Below are positions 39,077 to 47,478 of a stretch of 47,478 nucleotides of DNA, in pieces. This DNA is from Bugula neritina. Lineage: Eukaryota > Bryozoa > Gymnolaemata > Cheilostomatida > Bugulidae. A program made the translations under genes and the position numbers. Numbering within the stretch: the stretch's first letter is position 1; each line of letters begins with the position of its first letter. The notes beneath the pieces were generated by a model. It saw only the letters and a program-made list of their open reading frames with translations, did no database searches and was not told where the DNA came from. The stretch lies in the NCBI GenBank assembly GCA_964035545.1, contig CAXIUT010000004.1, positions 1 through 47,478 on the forward strand, read 5' to 3'.

Positions 39077-39988
39077 ATGACTGATCTATTAATCTCGCTG
39101 CTGAACCTGAGTAGCAAGCTATTGATTTATATCGGCAGTGCCAGCCTGATAGGTGGCTGGTTTCTGTTGCTAATTAATTCCGGGCATAGCGGGTTTAGAT
39201 CATTTATCCGACGCTCAATGTTAGCAGGAGCCATCGCTGGATTATTTGCTGTTGGGATTAACTTTTATGCGCAGGTAGGCAGTTTTGCTGAAAGTGGCTG
39301 GGAGGGTTTATTTGACCCGGATTACCAAATGATGCTCTGGGATTCACCGGTTGGTAACAGCGTCATACTGAGGCTCGCCGGTTTTGCGCTGGCTTTAATC
39401 ATTATCGTGTTCTTCAGGTTCGCACGTCAGCCAACCAGCACCCGTTTACCTCTATGGAAGACCGGTAACTCGATCCTGTTTTTTGTGTCACTGGTCTTGC
39501 TGTCATCGGCGTTTGCTTTGACAGGCCACACCGCTGAACAAACCTTGTTGATTCGGCTCCTGCTTTGGGTTCATGTATTTATTGCTTTGTTGTGGATGGG
39601 TTCACTGTTGCCGTTGTGGTATGCCTGTGGCGTCATGGAAGCGAAGCCTTTAAAGCAAATCATGCATCGCTTTGGATTAGCGGCGATGGGGCTGGTGGCT
39701 GTACTAGCAGTGTGTGGTGGTGTGATTATATGGCAGTTGCTGGCTAGTCCGGCTGAGTTGGTCACAACCGCTTATGGGCGGGTGTTATTGCTAAAGATCG
39801 GGTTAGTTGTCGGGATATTGGGGCTGGCAGCTTTACATAAATTTCGTTTGGTACCTCAGCTCACGGGTAGACCTGAAGCGACAAAATTACGGCGCTCTAT
39901 TCTGGTTGAGAGTTTGATTGGACTGGGTATTCTGGTAGTCACGGTATTGTTAACCACGGTAGTGGGGCCAGAGTTCATGAACGGATAA
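39077..39988 (+). CDS. copD: CopD inner-membrane copper protein
   Basis: About 303 residues from the ATG at 39077 (AAAGGT 7 bases upstream) with eight hydrophobic segments. Conserved features include TGHTAEQ, LLWVHVFIALLWMGSLLPLW and YGRVLLLKIGLV, as in the CopD family. It is thought to import Cu delivered by CopC. Followed after 5 bases by the cytochrome c fusion gene. Confidence 0.93.
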   Translation: MTDLLISLLNLSSKLLIYIGSASLIGGWFLLLINSGHSGFRSFIRRSMLAGAIAGLFAVGINFYAQVGSFAESGWEGLFDPDYQMMLWDSPVGNSVILRLAGFALALIIIVFFRFARQPTSTRLPLWKTGNSILFFVSLVLLSSAFALTGHTAEQTLLIRLLLWVHVFIALLWMGSLLPLWYACGVMEAKPLKQIMHRFGLAAMGLVAVLAVCGGVIIWQLLASPAELVTTAYGRVLLLKIGLVVGILGLAALHKFRLVPQLTGRPEATKLRRSILVESLIGLGILVVTVLLTTVVGPEFMNG

Positions 39989-39993
39989 AAAGC

Positions 39994-40959
39994 ATGAGGA
40001 ATAATAAGAAAGTGATGCGTTATCTATTGTTACCGTTATCCATTGCACTAATGATTATGGTTACCCCACTGTACGCGGACACAGGTGCAGATGATGTCTG
40101 GACAGCCTTACAGCCCGATGATTTAACCATCGTGCAAAATGGCCGGACAATTTATCAAACCCAGTGTGCAGCCTGCCACGGCGTGGATTTACAAGGACAA
40201 CCAGATTGGGAAATCCCAGATGCCTCCGGCAGGCTTCCCGCCCCACCGCATGATAAAACCGGGCATACCTGGCATCACAGCGATGACCTCTTGTTTGAAA
40301 TCACTAAATATGGCCCCGCAAAAGCGGCGGAAAAACCGGATTATCTGTCGAATATGCCAGCCTATGAACAGATACTCAGTGATAACGAAATCGTCGCTGT
40401 GTTGTCTTATATCAAAAGTACCTGGCCGAAACGGGAACGTGAATGGCAGGATGGACTGAATGCTGCTCAGGGACAAGAAGCCAACAGTAGCAGCGCAAAA
40501 AGCCTATTGGATAAACTCACCAGTGGAACATCGACAGGCAAGAGGATGGCAAGCAGTGGTCATACCACTGCAACAGCAGTAGTGGAAAGTGATGAACAAC
40601 CACTGGCAGTGGTCAATGATTTCGCCGCAGCGCTAAGTCGTGGGGATATGGGACAAATCAAGGCATTGGTCGCCAGCGACGCGATCATCTTTGAAGAAGG
40701 GTCTGTTGAGTGGTCTTTTGCGGAATATGAGCGTAACCACTTGCCCCATGACATCAAGTTTATGCGCCGGGTGGAACGTACCGTAAAAGATCAGCAAGAG
40801 ATACGTCAGGGGCCGCTGGCCATCGTGCTGACACAAGCAGAACTTAAAGGTAAAAACGCATCAATAATTCACATGGCTATGCTGGAAACCATGATTTTAA
40901 AACAGTCATCGACCGGCTGGAAAATTGTACACATTCACTGGTCTTCAAAAGTTTTATAG
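39994..40959 (+). CDS. Cytochrome c fused to an NTF2-like domain
   Basis: A 321-residue secreted protein. Residues about 45-150 are a cytochrome c domain with haem motif CAACH and a likely Met ligand in YLSNMPAYEQIL. After a Ser/Thr/Ala linker, residues about 200-321 resemble SnoaL/DUF4440 (NTF2-like): FAAALSRGDMGQIKALVASD and a final GWKIVHIHWSS. The two domains rarely occur together. The second may bind a small ligand or act as an oligomerising unit. Confidence 0.8.
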   Translation: MRNNKKVMRYLLLPLSIALMIMVTPLYADTGADDVWTALQPDDLTIVQNGRTIYQTQCAACHGVDLQGQPDWEIPDASGRLPAPPHDKTGHTWHHSDDLLFEITKYGPAKAAEKPDYLSNMPAYEQILSDNEIVAVLSYIKSTWPKREREWQDGLNAAQGQEANSSSAKSLLDKLTSGTSTGKRMASSGHTTATAVVESDEQPLAVVNDFAAALSRGDMGQIKALVASDAIIFEEGSVEWSFAEYERNHLPHDIKFMRRVERTVKDQQEIRQGPLAIVLTQAELKGKNASIIHMAMLETMILKQSSTGWKIVHIHWSSKVL

Positions 40960-40981
40960 ATATTATTAAATGGAGTTAAGC

Positions 40982-41503
40982 ATGAACAAAAAATTAGGCG
41001 CATTAGCCATTATTGCCGTGATGGTGCTATCAGGCGGCTACTTCGTATTCTCACAACAGGGCAATGTTCAGGCCGAAGAGCAGGCAATGGTTGTTCCTGA
41101 TCCTGATTTGCCGGTGGTGACCGTCTATAAAAGCGCCACCTGCGGTTGCTGTAAAGCGTGGGTAAGCCATCTGGAAAACAACGGTTTCACAGTGAAAGCC
41201 AACGACGTTGGCAATATGCTGGAATATAAAAAACGGGCCAAATTAGGTGCCGGTATGGGGTCTTGTCATACCGCATTTGTTGACGGTTATGCGGTCGAAG
41301 GGCATGTCCCCGCAAAAGACATAAAACGCATGTTACTGGAAAAACCGGATATTTCCGGTATTACCGTACCGCGTATGCCAATGGGTTCACCCGGTATGGA
41401 AGTTCCAGGCCGGGAAGCCGATGCCTTTCAGGTAATCAGCTATAAAGACGGCGAGGAAACGGGGGTATTTACAGACTACCCCGCCGGATCTGTTTTCAAA
41501 TGA
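40982..41503 (+). CDS. DUF411 (CopG-type) periplasmic metal protein
   Basis: A 173-residue protein from the ATG at 40982; GGAG is 6 bases upstream, so it is preferred to an ATG at 40970. A signal anchor is followed by the CGCC motif in KSATCGCCKAWVSHLENNGF and later GSCHTAFVDGYAVEGHVP. These Cys and His residues form the metal site of the family. Members in copper islands (CopG) bind a copper cluster and may convert Cu(I)/Cu(II). The first window bases are a second reading of its 3' part. Confidence 0.92.
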   Translation: MNKKLGALAIIAVMVLSGGYFVFSQQGNVQAEEQAMVVPDPDLPVVTVYKSATCGCCKAWVSHLENNGFTVKANDVGNMLEYKKRAKLGAGMGSCHTAFVDGYAVEGHVPAKDIKRMLLEKPDISGITVPRMPMGSPGMEVPGREADAFQVISYKDGEETGVFTDYPAGSVFK

Positions 41504-41922
41504 CACAGCTGAAACACCATTCTATTTTGCTGCTGAGCGCATTAGTGCTGAGCGGCTGTTTCAAAGAAGAACGTTGGTATACGGACAGCCAGGTGACAGC
41601 GGGTAAGGCTTTGTTTGAAACGAACTGTATGAGCTGTCACGGCGTTAAAGCAGCGGGACTTGGGGAAGACTGGGAAAAAAAATTACCTGGGTTCCCGGCT
41701 AAACCACCTGCCCTGAATGGCTCAGCGCATGCCTGGCACCATCCAACGAAAGTGTTGTTGTACACCATCAATGAAGGTGGTGCGTCGATAGGGGGCAAGA
41801 TGCCCGCGTTTGGTGACAGTCTGAGTCAGGAAGAGAAGCTGGCAATTATTGCCTATTTCCAAAATTTCTGGGACGACGAGACCTATGGCATTTGGAAACA
41901 AGTTGATGAGCAAAACCCGTAA
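41500..41922 (+). CDS. Mono-haem cytochrome c lipoprotein (second reading)
   Basis: Identical to 337-759. In this reading its upstream partner is complete, and the ATGA overlap with the DUF411 gene is visible. Confidence 0.88.
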   Translation: MTQLKHHSILLLSALVLSGCFKEERWYTDSQVTAGKALFETNCMSCHGVKAAGLGEDWEKKLPGFPAKPPALNGSAHAWHHPTKVLLYTINEGGASIGGKMPAFGDSLSQEEKLAIIAYFQNFWDDETYGIWKQVDEQNP

Positions 41923-41943
41923 CCCAAACAAGCAGGAAGAATC

Positions 41944-42684
41944 ATGACAAAAAAAGCAGAGCTATACCGAATGATGACAGGTGACCACATCTGCCCTTTT
42001 GGTATTAAAGCAAAGGATTTATTAGCGCGTGAAGGTTATGAGGTAGTAGATCACCCTCTCAGCAGTGCTGAAGAAACCGAGGCTTTCAGAGAGAAACATG
42101 GGGTGAAAACAACACCGCAAGCCTTTATCGAGGGTAAGCGTATCGGTGGTTACGATGATCTGGTCAAGCATTTCGGTAAAAAGACGCTCAAGCAGGAAGG
42201 CACCACCTATCAGCCGATTATCGCTATCTTTGGTACAACCCTCTTAATGGCTTTCGCAGTGACCTATTTGGCAACGGGAGGATTAAGCCTGCTCATGGTT
42301 GCAGAACAATTTATTGCTATCAGCATGTGTGTGCTGGGCATTATGAAACTGCGCGATCTCTATGCTTTTTCCAATCAGTTTGTGACTTACGACTTACTGG
42401 CTATGCGCTGGGTGCGTTACGCGTATATCTACCCGTTTGTCGAAACAGGTGCAGGTATTTTAATGGTTGCCGGGGCGCTCACATGGCTATCAGCACCCGC
42501 TGCATTATTCATTGGTGCGATTGGCGGAATTTCAGTACTTAAAGCCGTGTATGTCGAGAAGCGCGAGTTGAAATGTGCCTGTGTGGGTGGTGATAGCAGC
42601 GTACCGCTTGGATTTATTTCACTTACCGAAAATGTGATGATGGTGGCTATGGCCGTATGGATGTTGGTGAAAAATGGGATGTGA
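41944..42684 (+). CDS. Glutaredoxin-MauE fusion membrane protein (second reading)
   Basis: Identical to 781-1521. Last gene of the cop operon when the circle is read in order. Confidence 0.82.
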   Translation: MTKKAELYRMMTGDHICPFGIKAKDLLAREGYEVVDHPLSSAEETEAFREKHGVKTTPQAFIEGKRIGGYDDLVKHFGKKTLKQEGTTYQPIIAIFGTTLLMAFAVTYLATGGLSLLMVAEQFIAISMCVLGIMKLRDLYAFSNQFVTYDLLAMRWVRYAYIYPFVETGAGILMVAGALTWLSAPAALFIGAIGGISVLKAVYVEKRELKCACVGGDSSVPLGFISLTENVMMVAMAVWMLVKNGM

Positions 42685-42722
42685 TGTGAAGATGCTTAAT
42701 GGTTCCAAGGATTGAGACAACA

Positions 42723-43133
42723 TCACCCAAAAAATCCAATCACCGGCATCACTTCCTGTGGCACCCGCCCAGTAGCCACCAACAAGCGCCGCCAAACCCC
42801 AAATGGTGGCCGCTCTTCACCTGTTTTATAAGCCCGCAACCGGCGCACACCATTCTTCTTATTAAGCCCCAGAAACTCAGCAATAGCCTTATCTGACGTG
42901 TAAGACGAATGCCTTTTAAACTGCTCCAGATAAGCACAAATAATATCCGGATGCGGCGGCTTCCACCTATCCTCAGGCAACAGATGCTCATTACTGTACT
43001 GCGACTCATCCAACGCCAAATCCTTAATCACCGGCGCTTGCAGATTCTGCCGCAGCTGCTCAATCGCTGCGTTCGTTGCCTGCTCAAACACAAACCGCTT
43101 TTGCGCTTCCATGTTTGGGATCTTAATTTCCAT
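42723..43133 (-). CDS. Hypothetical plasmid protein, possible HTH (second reading)
   Basis: Identical to 1560-1970. Confidence 0.6.
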   Translation of the reverse strand: MEIKIPNMEAQKRFVFEQATNAAIEQLRQNLQAPVIKDLALDESQYSNEHLLPEDRWKPPHPDIICAYLEQFKRHSSYTSDKAIAEFLGLNKKNGVRRLRAYKTGEERPPFGVWRRLLVATGRVPQEVMPVIGFFG

Positions 43134-43154
43134 CCTCTACCCCTTGAGAAAAGA

Positions 43155-43176
43155 GGGGCATTAGCCCCGCTTTTTT
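43155..43176. terminator. Bidirectional intrinsic terminator (second reading)
   Basis: Identical to 1992-2013. Confidence 0.6.
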
Positions 43177-43462
43177 AAGTCATTAATAACGCGATATTCC
43201 GCACATCCTCAGTACGGATATGCACCAGGCTCAACGAGCCAACCGCCAACGGTCGCCACTGACCAACCTGGTGCAAATGCATAAACACATAATACAGATA
43301 ATCCGGCAAGATAAGGCCGGTGTCCTCAACCCTTACCCCAATATGATACGGTGAGAAAGTACGGGAAGGCTCCCCCACAGACTCAATCCCACCCCGACGC
43401 GTCAGCCAGAAATCGGCCCCCACAAAATCCGTGCGCACCTGCGCCACATCCTTTAATCGCAT
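43175..43462 (-). CDS. Miniature HsdS-like protein (second reading)
   Basis: Identical to 2012-2299. Confidence 0.55.
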   Translation of the reverse strand: MRLKDVAQVRTDFVGADFWLTRRGGIESVGEPSRTFSPYHIGVRVEDTGLILPDYLYYVFMHLHQVGQWRPLAVGSLSLVHIRTEDVRNIALLMT

Positions 43463-45313
43463 GTGAAATACCCGAGGTCATAACTAGCCATCTGAAACCA
43501 GCGACTTTCTGTAGACCACAAGTAATATTATATTAAAAATCAATAACTTAGACCACATAAACCCGACATAAGGCATTGATTTTATTAGCTAAAAATTCCC
43601 CTCATTCTGGCCCCGTCCAGCACCGAACCATCAGAAAGCCAGCGCAGCGCTTTGGCTTTGTGTTGGGCGGTACTGGTACGGCAGCACTCAGTTTCTAAAT
43701 CATTAGCGCGGGAGCGTGTCCGATCACAATCCGGACACGCTCATGTAAACCAAGCTTTTTTCTTTTGATCTTCTGCGCGTAGCGCCCAAACACCGCGCCC
43801 TGCGCACCGCACCGGTTTTCGCGAAGGGAGCGCAGCTCTACCCGTCGAAAGAGCTCAGCGCAGCGACCGCGAAGCGACAAAACCAAGGCGGCGCGGGGAG
43901 TAGACACCAACAGCCACGACCGCAGCGTTAAAACAATCCGTGTTCCAACCGCGCCGCAGCTTCATCGCGGGGCAATAGGGCGGAACGCTTACGGTTTGTT
44001 TTCACGCGGAGAGAGCGACCGGCCCGACACCCGCACCAGGCAATTAAAGGCCGCCGCCACGACCGCAACGTATCCCGCGAAGGGAGCGCAGCGACACCGC
44101 CGGGAGATCACCCGCGCAGCGACCACAAAAGGAGGCGCACGGGGGTTATCAGATAGGCACCACCCGCACCCGCCGACATTGCGTAGAGCCGCGCCCAAAC
44201 GAGCGAGGCCACCGGAGCCGTTACCGCAGCGACGGACTTAGGCCGCGTTTCGCCTGTCCCGCTCGCTGTTTAGCGGGGCAAGCCAGGCGAAACAAACCAG
44301 CGGCTTTAGTCCGACGCGGAGGGAACGAGCGCAGGGGGCAGAGTGAGAGCGGGCGCGGATCGGAGCAATAACAGACTAACCAGGTAAGGCGCACCGTTGG
44401 CCCTGTTGTTGCCTGCGTATAGGGTGGAGCCTGCGGAACCGTATTAAGCGAGCAAGAACCGGGACAATGTGCGCATCACTCATGGGGAAATTTTACATAA
44501 TAAAACTTTTCACGACTTTAGCCCCAAGCCGTACGGTCGGCGCGGGGCTAATGGCGTGACAAAGTCTATTATGTAACTTTTACCCATTCCTTAGCGTTCC
44601 AGAGCAGTACCAGGTACACCGACGCACCAGATCACATAAAACATAGCCCTGGCGTCCGGCTTGCTTTGGCAGGGGCAAGCATCATTTGGATATAAAAATA
44701 TCCGGTTGCGCCTGACAAAATGCAAGCCGGATGCCAGGGCGAATTAACTGCGCTTCTGCGGCAAAATCTCCCCGGCACGGCGGCTGCGCAATACCACAGC
44801 CATCTGATCCGGTATGGCCTGCAAAACCGTCCAGTACGCACCATCTACCATCAGGGCACACACTACCAGTACCCTCTAATCCTCTGCCAAACCCAAAAAC
44901 AACAGCGCCAGATACACCACCAGAACAGCAGGAACAGCAGGAACAGCAGGAACAGCAGGAACAGCAGGAACAGCAGGAACAGCAGGAACAGCAGGAACAG
45001 CAACAGGATGGCATTGCAACTGCGTCAACAACAACCACTATGGCCATGCGTCGCGATTAGGGCTTTTAGCCGGTGGAGCGCAGCGGAACCGGTTTAAAGA
45101 CCAAAGCGCGTAAGCATCACGGCTTTTCATTCCGTTTCGGTTTTCTTTTGGCGCAGCCAGAAGATAGCCGGGACGGAATGTTGATGAATGCTGGCTTGTG
45201 TGGAGCTTGCGGAACAGAAGCCCTCTTAACTAAAGCGGCGCGATACACCCTATACCACAGCCGCCAGGTACCCAGAATCCGCTAAGAGCCTTTTCTAATA
45301 TAACTTTTATAGT
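43463..45313. other. Gene-free structured region (second reading)
   Basis: Identical to 2300-4150, including the four hairpins and the 9-bp tandem repeat (44924-44995, again eight units). Confidence 0.6.
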
Positions 45314-45374
45314 ATTGGAATTTACAATTCGACCTGCTAGCTTCATAGACTCTATCCATCAACTTGATACGCAA

Positions 45375-45992
45375 ATGAATTTATCTAAAAAAGTACTTAT
45401 CCTTTCCATTGTCTTTGTAGCGGGCACAGCTGCATCATTCGCCTATCATCACAAAGAAAGTGGGTACTCAAGTTATGAGGAAATGCATAAAGCACATCAT
45501 GGTGATTCAAACATGTCTGGTAAACATCATCAGCAAAATCATCACCAACATGACATGGTTAGAATGCCTGGATTACAGGGCAAAGACACGACAGAACAAG
45601 AAGTTCAGGATCTCAAAACTATATTCATTTCTCACAAAGGCATTCAACGTGAGGTTACTAATCTTCCAAACGGCATTAAATCAACAACTGAAGCAGATGA
45701 CCCAACACTTAAAACCGCAATTATTACTCATGTCACTATGATGGTCTCACGGCTTCAAGAAGGAAGAAATCCTGAAGTCATCATCCAGTCACCAACATTA
45801 AGCGCTTTATTTGATGTTCATCAAGAGATTGAAACTGAAATTGAGATGACTGAAAAAGGAGTAACAGTCACACAGACATCTTCAAATCCAAAAGTCGTTC
45901 AACTTTTACAAACACATGCTGCCGAAGTAAGTGATATGTCAAAGAGAGGAATGCAAGCAGTTCATGAACGAATGAGTCGCGAATCTCATTAA
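45375..45992 (+). CDS. His-rich secreted protein (second reading)
   Basis: Identical to 4212-4829. Confidence 0.7.
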   Translation: MNLSKKVLILSIVFVAGTAASFAYHHKESGYSSYEEMHKAHHGDSNMSGKHHQQNHHQHDMVRMPGLQGKDTTEQEVQDLKTIFISHKGIQREVTNLPNGIKSTTEADDPTLKTAIITHVTMMVSRLQEGRNPEVIIQSPTLSALFDVHQEIETEIEMTEKGVTVTQTSSNPKVVQLLQTHAAEVSDMSKRGMQAVHERMSRESH

Positions 45993-46250
45993 AGCACGGA
46001 GCTAACTGTTTATTAGAGCTAAATAATCATTAAATAACTTAGGCTTGCAAAATATCAATTTTAACGGACGGTTTTGCTGCCCCTTTGTTTTCATGCTTCG
46101 CGGTTTGTTCTGTGCGGTAAGCGCGCAATTTTACCTGTAACAGGATTTTGGTGAACAAGGCAGTACAACAGCCTTAAAGCTGTTTGATTATTGCCCAATA
46201 CTGAGGTAGTTTCCTTCATCTGAGTTCATCAGAAAGCAAGGCAATCCGCA

Positions 46251-46907
46251 ATGATGGTATACCTGAAAATCAGGCGTTCAAAAAGCCAGATACGCGCGAC
46301 CGGTTTGCGCTATGCAACCCCGATAGTGATCACGAAAACCGCTAAATACGGTGATGTACTAAGTGAAAGAGTGATTTCCATTAAAAAACCGATACTGATT
46401 ACTGGTGAGCCGGATTCAGGTAAAACCCGCTGGCTCAATCGCTTGCATAAACATGCAGTAGAGATTTGGGGATTTAAAAGTAAATCTGAGCCACTGTGGC
46501 TGGAGGCACGGCAACCAGTGGTGGAATGGTTTAAAGCACCTGCGGTAAAAATCTGGTGGCGACAACAGCAGAAAACACGCCCGGAGTCTGAACGCCAAAC
46601 CTGGACATCACTCAACCATAAGGAACGCTCACAGGTATTAGTGGATTACTGCAAAGGTACCGGGGCAGTCGTCTTTCTTGATGATGCACATAAACTGGGT
46701 GGCTCGGCGCTGACACTGGCAAAGCAATGCATAGCGGCAGCACGGGTATGGGTTGTCGCTGCTTATCGGGAGCCACATATTCCAGCGCAGTTACTGGAGA
46801 CAATGGAGAACACTTCAACACAACGCTTTGAGTTGTATTTTTTTCCTAAAGCACAGCGGATCTATCGAACCGATAAGCCTGTGTTTGCTGAAACACCGCC
46901 CAACTAA
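46251..46907 (+). CDS. P-loop NTPase, short paralogue (second reading)
   Basis: Identical to 5088-5744. Confidence 0.75.
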   Translation: MMVYLKIRRSKSQIRATGLRYATPIVITKTAKYGDVLSERVISIKKPILITGEPDSGKTRWLNRLHKHAVEIWGFKSKSEPLWLEARQPVVEWFKAPAVKIWWRQQQKTRPESERQTWTSLNHKERSQVLVDYCKGTGAVVFLDDAHKLGGSALTLAKQCIAAARVWVVAAYREPHIPAQLLETMENTSTQRFELYFFPKAQRIYRTDKPVFAETPPN

Positions 46908-47478
46908 ACCTCAACTTTGCGCCGTTCAATCCACTCATAAAGCGTACTGGGTGAACAATCCACCAGCTTACAAATAGCCCGTTTGCTGATCCCGAGTTCC
47001 AAATATTTGCGGATCTCCTTGCTCTTATTATCCAACTTTACCCGCTTAGCTTTACCCTTTGGCCGCCCCAAAACCATGCCTTCAGCCTTGCGTTTTGCCA
47101 GTGCTTCCTTAGTCCGCATCGAGATAAATTCGCGCTCAATCTCAGCCGCTAAACCCAAAACTGTCGCCGTGATTCTGGAGTTTAACGAGTCATCAAATAC
47201 CATGTTCTGCTTCACGATATGCACGACAAATTCACGCTCCGCGCAGTAGGCTAACACCTCTAAAATTTGCAGTACGGAACGTGCCATTCTGGAGACTTCC
47301 GCAAACAAGATTGTGTCACCTGGCTGCATGGTTTTGGTCAGCAGCTCACCCATTTTTCTATCCTTCCAATTGGTCTTACCTGAGGCGTTATCTTCCACAA
47401 ATTGCAGGCCTCCCAAATTATGCGTATTTGCATATTCGAGAATTCCGTGGCGTTGATTATCAACGTCCTGATCATCAG
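46904..47478 (-). CDS. Serine resolvase, 5' end cut by window edge (second reading)
   Basis: Identical to 5741-6315. The first 10 codons plus one base, including the catalytic Ser10, lie beyond the window end; the complete gene is at 5741-6346. Confidence 0.92.
   Translation of the reverse strand, partial: DDQDVDNQRHGILEYANTHNLGGLQFVEDNASGKTNWKDRKMGELLTKTMQPGDTILFAEVSRMARSVLQILEVLAYCAEREFVVHIVKQNMVFDDSLNSRITATVLGLAAEIEREFISMRTKEALAKRKAEGMVLGRPKGKAKRVKLDNKSKEIRKYLELGISKRAICKLVDCSPSTLYEWIERRKVEV

Larger units (their letters stand above)
41164..47478. repeat. Terminal direct repeat, copy 2 (circular overrun)
   Basis: Same as 1-6315, shifted by 41163. The features below 47478 are repeats of those listed in the first 6.3 kb. 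Confidence 0.95.

Noticed and set aside
1-47478. A genuine 6.3-kb gene duplication at both ends
   Set aside because: The identity is exact and starts and stops inside genes with no flanking element; circular overrun explains it more simply.

Overview
The window is one circular plasmid read slightly more than once around. Bases 1-6315 reappear as 41164-47478 (offset 41163) and agreed everywhere I compared them, so the replicon is most simply a 41,163-bp circle and genes in the last 6.3 kb are second readings of those at the start. The backbone is a TrfA-type initiator next to an iteron/DnaA-box origin, a ParA plus ribbon-helix-helix partition pair, a serine resolvase and a KilA-N protein. Together with MerT/MerP/MerF, CopABCD, SCO, DsbA/DsbB, LolA and Lnt homologues this points to a Gram-negative proteobacterium, most likely a gammaproteobacterium. 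The genus cannot be told from the sequence. I saw no relaxase, conjugation genes, rRNA, tRNA or CRISPR.

Layout. 1-1521: end of the copper operon. 1560-2299: two small reverse-strand genes, a possible HTH protein and a miniature HsdS-like protein. 2300-4150: gene-free, with four long inverted repeats and a 9-bp tandem repeat. 4212-9081: His-rich periplasmic protein, two paralogous P-loop NTPases flanking a resolvase, then a tightly overlapped set of NTPase, TolC-like helical protein, YdjM-type membrane protein and secreted PD-(D/E)XK-like protein; this set is the best candidate for an undescribed system. 9082-11794: origin, trfA and partition. 11795-14163: KilA-N protein, DEDDh exonuclease and a small hypothetical protein. 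14410-16906: a frameshifted methyltransferase pseudogene, then a MerR-controlled mer-like cluster without merA. 16929-18184: a complete IS4-family element with a 9-bp target duplication. 18273-23422: an AT-rich orphan, then a SurA/DsbA-like protein, DUF3703, SCO, HupE, DUF1007 and a NikL-like protein. 23438-30201 (reverse): M23 peptidase and Lnt, then, behind a MerR-type promoter, CDF transporter, PCuAC, LolA, SCO, DsbB and DsbA. 30379-33091: TlpA-like protein, DUF1287 lipoprotein, small proteins and the intact methyltransferase. 33172-42684 (=1521): one long copper operon: small Cys/Met/His-rich protein, CopA, CopB, two cupredoxins, MerR, CopC, CopD, cytochrome c fusion, DUF411 protein, cytochrome c lipoprotein and glutaredoxin-MauE.

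How it fits together. The cargo is about living with toxic metal in the envelope. Periplasmic oxidation, sequestration and chaperoning (CopA, CopB, CopC, cupredoxins, PCuAC, SCO), thiol repair (Dsb/TlpA proteins), lipoprotein maturation and trafficking (Lnt, LolA) and wall remodelling (M23, DUF1287) sit together. Five clear promoters carry the 19- or 20-bp spacer typical of MerR-family activation. Two MerR proteins are present. One has Cys77/Cys112/Cys120, the divalent-metal pattern. The other has Ser at position 77 and a longer Cys loop, closer to the monovalent pattern. The first probably runs the mer-like, CDF and methyltransferase promoters and the second the cop operon; that assignment is inference.
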